Made by a program: the position numbers and the translations under genes. The notes beneath the pieces are model-generated. The model was not told where the DNA came from, searched no databases, and saw only the letters and a program-made list of their open reading frames with translations. Below, piece by piece: positions 5,761 through 6,629 of a stretch of DNA of 6,629 bases. Each line of letters begins with the position of its first letter. Within the stretch, counting starts at the first letter, position 1. The stretch comes from an uncultured Phascolarctobacterium sp. (lineage in GTDB: Bacteria; Bacillota; Negativicutes; Acidaminococcales; Acidaminococcaceae): the NCBI GenBank assembly GCA_945949475.1, contig CAMFET010000048.1, positions 1 through 6,629 on the forward strand, given 5' to 3'.

Positions 5761-6378
5761 ATGCTGACTTTAGAATTGTTGAACAAAATGCTTTTGGCAG
5801 CTGCTGCAGCATTGAAGGAGAATGTGATTCCCCTGTGCGAACTAGATAGTGTAGCAGGTGATGGTGACCACGGCCTGACCATTGGTCGCATGGCGGACGC
5901 CATGAAGGCTCAGGTTGAGGCTGGAACCAGCGCCGACATGAAGGAGCTGTTGGATGATTTATCCATGGCCTTTATGGGGGTGAATGGTGGCAGCGCCGGT
6001 CCCCTGTGGGGAACAGTGTTTGGTGGCTTTGCCGAGGGCATCGACGAAGGCGTGACCGAGCTGGATGCCGCCGGTATTCACAAGATGCTGGAGCAGGCTA
6101 AGGAGGATTTTATGGATATCTCCAAGGCTAAGCAGGGCGACAAAACCATGGTGGATGCGCTGTATCCGGCGCTGGATGCAGGCATGGCCTGCGAGGGCGA
6201 TGTGAAGGCAATTTTTGCGGCTATGGCGGAGGCAGCCAATAATGGCGCCGAGGCAACGGCTAATATGGTGGCGCGCTTTGGCAGAGCCAAAAATGTGGGC
6301 GAGCGCAGCTTGGGCGCTAAAGACCCTGGAGCTGTTTCTATGGCGTTGTTGTTTACTAAAATGGCGGAGGCAATTTAA
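5761..6378 (+). CDS. dhaL: Dihydroxyacetone kinase subunit DhaL (ADP-binding)
   Basis: The 205-residue protein is the nucleotide-binding subunit of a PTS-dependent dihydroxyacetone kinase; E. coli DhaL is about 210. It holds a tightly bound ADP that DhaM rephosphorylates, and passes phosphate to substrate on DhaK in the cytoplasm. The Mg-ADP aspartates are D29, D34 and D36 in LDSVAGDGDHG (28-38). NGGSAGPLWGT (75-85) contacts phosphate, KAKQGDKTMVD (122-132) is conserved, and the C-terminal GRAKNVGERSLGAKDPGA (174-191) closes the nucleotide site. It is free-standing, not fused to a DhaK domain as in ATP-dependent kinases, so a DhaM-like donor is expected beyond the right edge. A GGTGAGGTGA ribosome site (5747-5756) fixes the start. 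It precedes dhaK by 22 bases. In E. coli DhaL-ADP also activates DhaR. Confidence 0.92.
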   Translation: MLTLELLNKMLLAAAAALKENVIPLCELDSVAGDGDHGLTIGRMADAMKAQVEAGTSADMKELLDDLSMAFMGVNGGSAGPLWGTVFGGFAEGIDEGVTELDAAGIHKMLEQAKEDFMDISKAKQGDKTMVDALYPALDAGMACEGDVKAIFAAMAEAANNGAEATANMVARFGRAKNVGERSLGAKDPGAVSMALLFTKMAEAI

Positions 6379-6386
6379 GATATAAG

Positions 6387-6392
6387 AGGAGG
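6387..6392 (+). promoter_or_regulatory. Ribosome binding site deciding the dhaK start
   Basis: AGGAGG (6387-6392) is 8 bases from the ATG at 6401 and only 2 bases from an in-frame ATG at 6395. The downstream ATG is preferred and also gives the usual N terminus MQKFIN. Confidence 0.8.
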
Positions 6393-6400
6393 CAATGCAA

Positions 6401-6629
6401 ATGCAAAAATTTATCAACAAACCCGAAGATTTAACTAATGAATTATTGGAAGGCTTGGCTTTGTCCAACGCTGATTTGATTAGCTTAGAGCAAGGCAATC
6501 TGGTAGTTAACAAAAAATTGGCAGAAGCTGACCGCGTAACTATCGTTACCCTGGGCGGCACCGGCCATGAGCCCGCAATCAGCGGCTTTGTTGGCGAGGG
6601 CATGATTGATATTTCCGTAGCAGGCAATA
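6401..6629 (+). CDS. dhaK: Dihydroxyacetone kinase subunit DhaK-like, N-terminal part
   Basis: An open frame of 76 codons runs off the right edge without a stop. The start MQKFINKPEDL resembles the DhaK N terminus (MKKLIN in E. coli). LGGTGHEP (51-58) matches the GGGSGHEP loop that holds substrate, and the conserved histidine falls at residue 56, as in E. coli DhaK. FVGEGMIDISVAG (63-75) corresponds to the following YIGQGMLSGACPG segment. The covalent substrate histidine (near 218 in E. coli) lies outside the window. DhaK binds the ketose as a hemiaminal and receives phosphate from DhaL-bound nucleotide. The gene lies 22 bases after dhaL, so the two are co-transcribed. The variant loop and the L-before-K order leave open a related kinase for another ketose such as erythrulose. 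Confidence 0.85.
   Translation, partial: MQKFINKPEDLTNELLEGLALSNADLISLEQGNLVVNKKLAEADRVTIVTLGGTGHEPAISGFVGEGMIDISVAGN

Noticed and set aside
5959..6627. Open frame of 222 codons on the minus strand opposite dhaL and dhaK
   Set aside because: The plus strand encodes two well-conserved kinase subunits. The minus frame shows low-complexity composition and no family features.

Overview
The window looks like the chromosome of a Gram-positive-lineage bacterium (Bacillota). It is roughly half G+C by eye, has strong Shine-Dalgarno sites, AT-rich gaps with sigma-70 type -35/-10 boxes, and hairpin-plus-T terminators. A Negativicutes such as a Phascolarctobacterium or Acidaminococcus relative is my guess; there is no rRNA or other marker to fix it. 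I see no tRNA, rRNA, IS element, CRISPR array or phage gene.

Layout from left to right. A strong, symmetric terminator (12-44) ends tcdA, which runs leftward, and probably also a rightward gene outside the window. tcdA (71-826, minus) encodes a ThiF/E1-like tRNA-modifying enzyme. A 381-base gap (827-1207) separates it from a divergent radical SAM gene. The gap holds an extended -10 promoter for tcdA, an inverted repeat resembling a Rex operator, a rightward promoter, and a predicted structured RNA of about 100 nt that ends in its own terminator before the radical SAM start. The radical SAM gene (1208-2107) is of unknown function. A leader with several hairpins then precedes a DhaR-like enhancer-binding-protein homologue (2225-4105), which ends in a very good terminator.

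The next transcription unit is a membrane-anchored M23 peptidase (4377-5558) with a near-consensus sigma-70 promoter and its own terminator. Last comes a dihydroxyacetone-kinase operon in the order dhaL-dhaK (5761 to the right edge, dhaK cut off). Upstream of dhaL lie two imperfect tandem repeats of about 30 bp and a possible -24/-12 site.

Working together: in E. coli the phosphotransferase-dependent kinase subunits DhaK and DhaL act on dihydroxyacetone and also feed back on the regulator DhaR. A DhaR-like regulator close to a dhaL-dhaK pair suggests the same circuit here, interrupted by an apparently unrelated cell-wall gene. The regulator lacks the sigma-54-contacting GAFTGA loop and both arginine-finger positions, as I recall for E. 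coli DhaR, so it probably acts through sigma-70. The DhaK fragment has a variant glycine loop (LGGTGHEP), and the gene order is not the usual K-L-M, so the true substrate may be a related ketose rather than dihydroxyacetone. No wholly new system is evident. The best leads are the terminated leader RNA, the degenerate activator with its repeat array, and the variant kinase.
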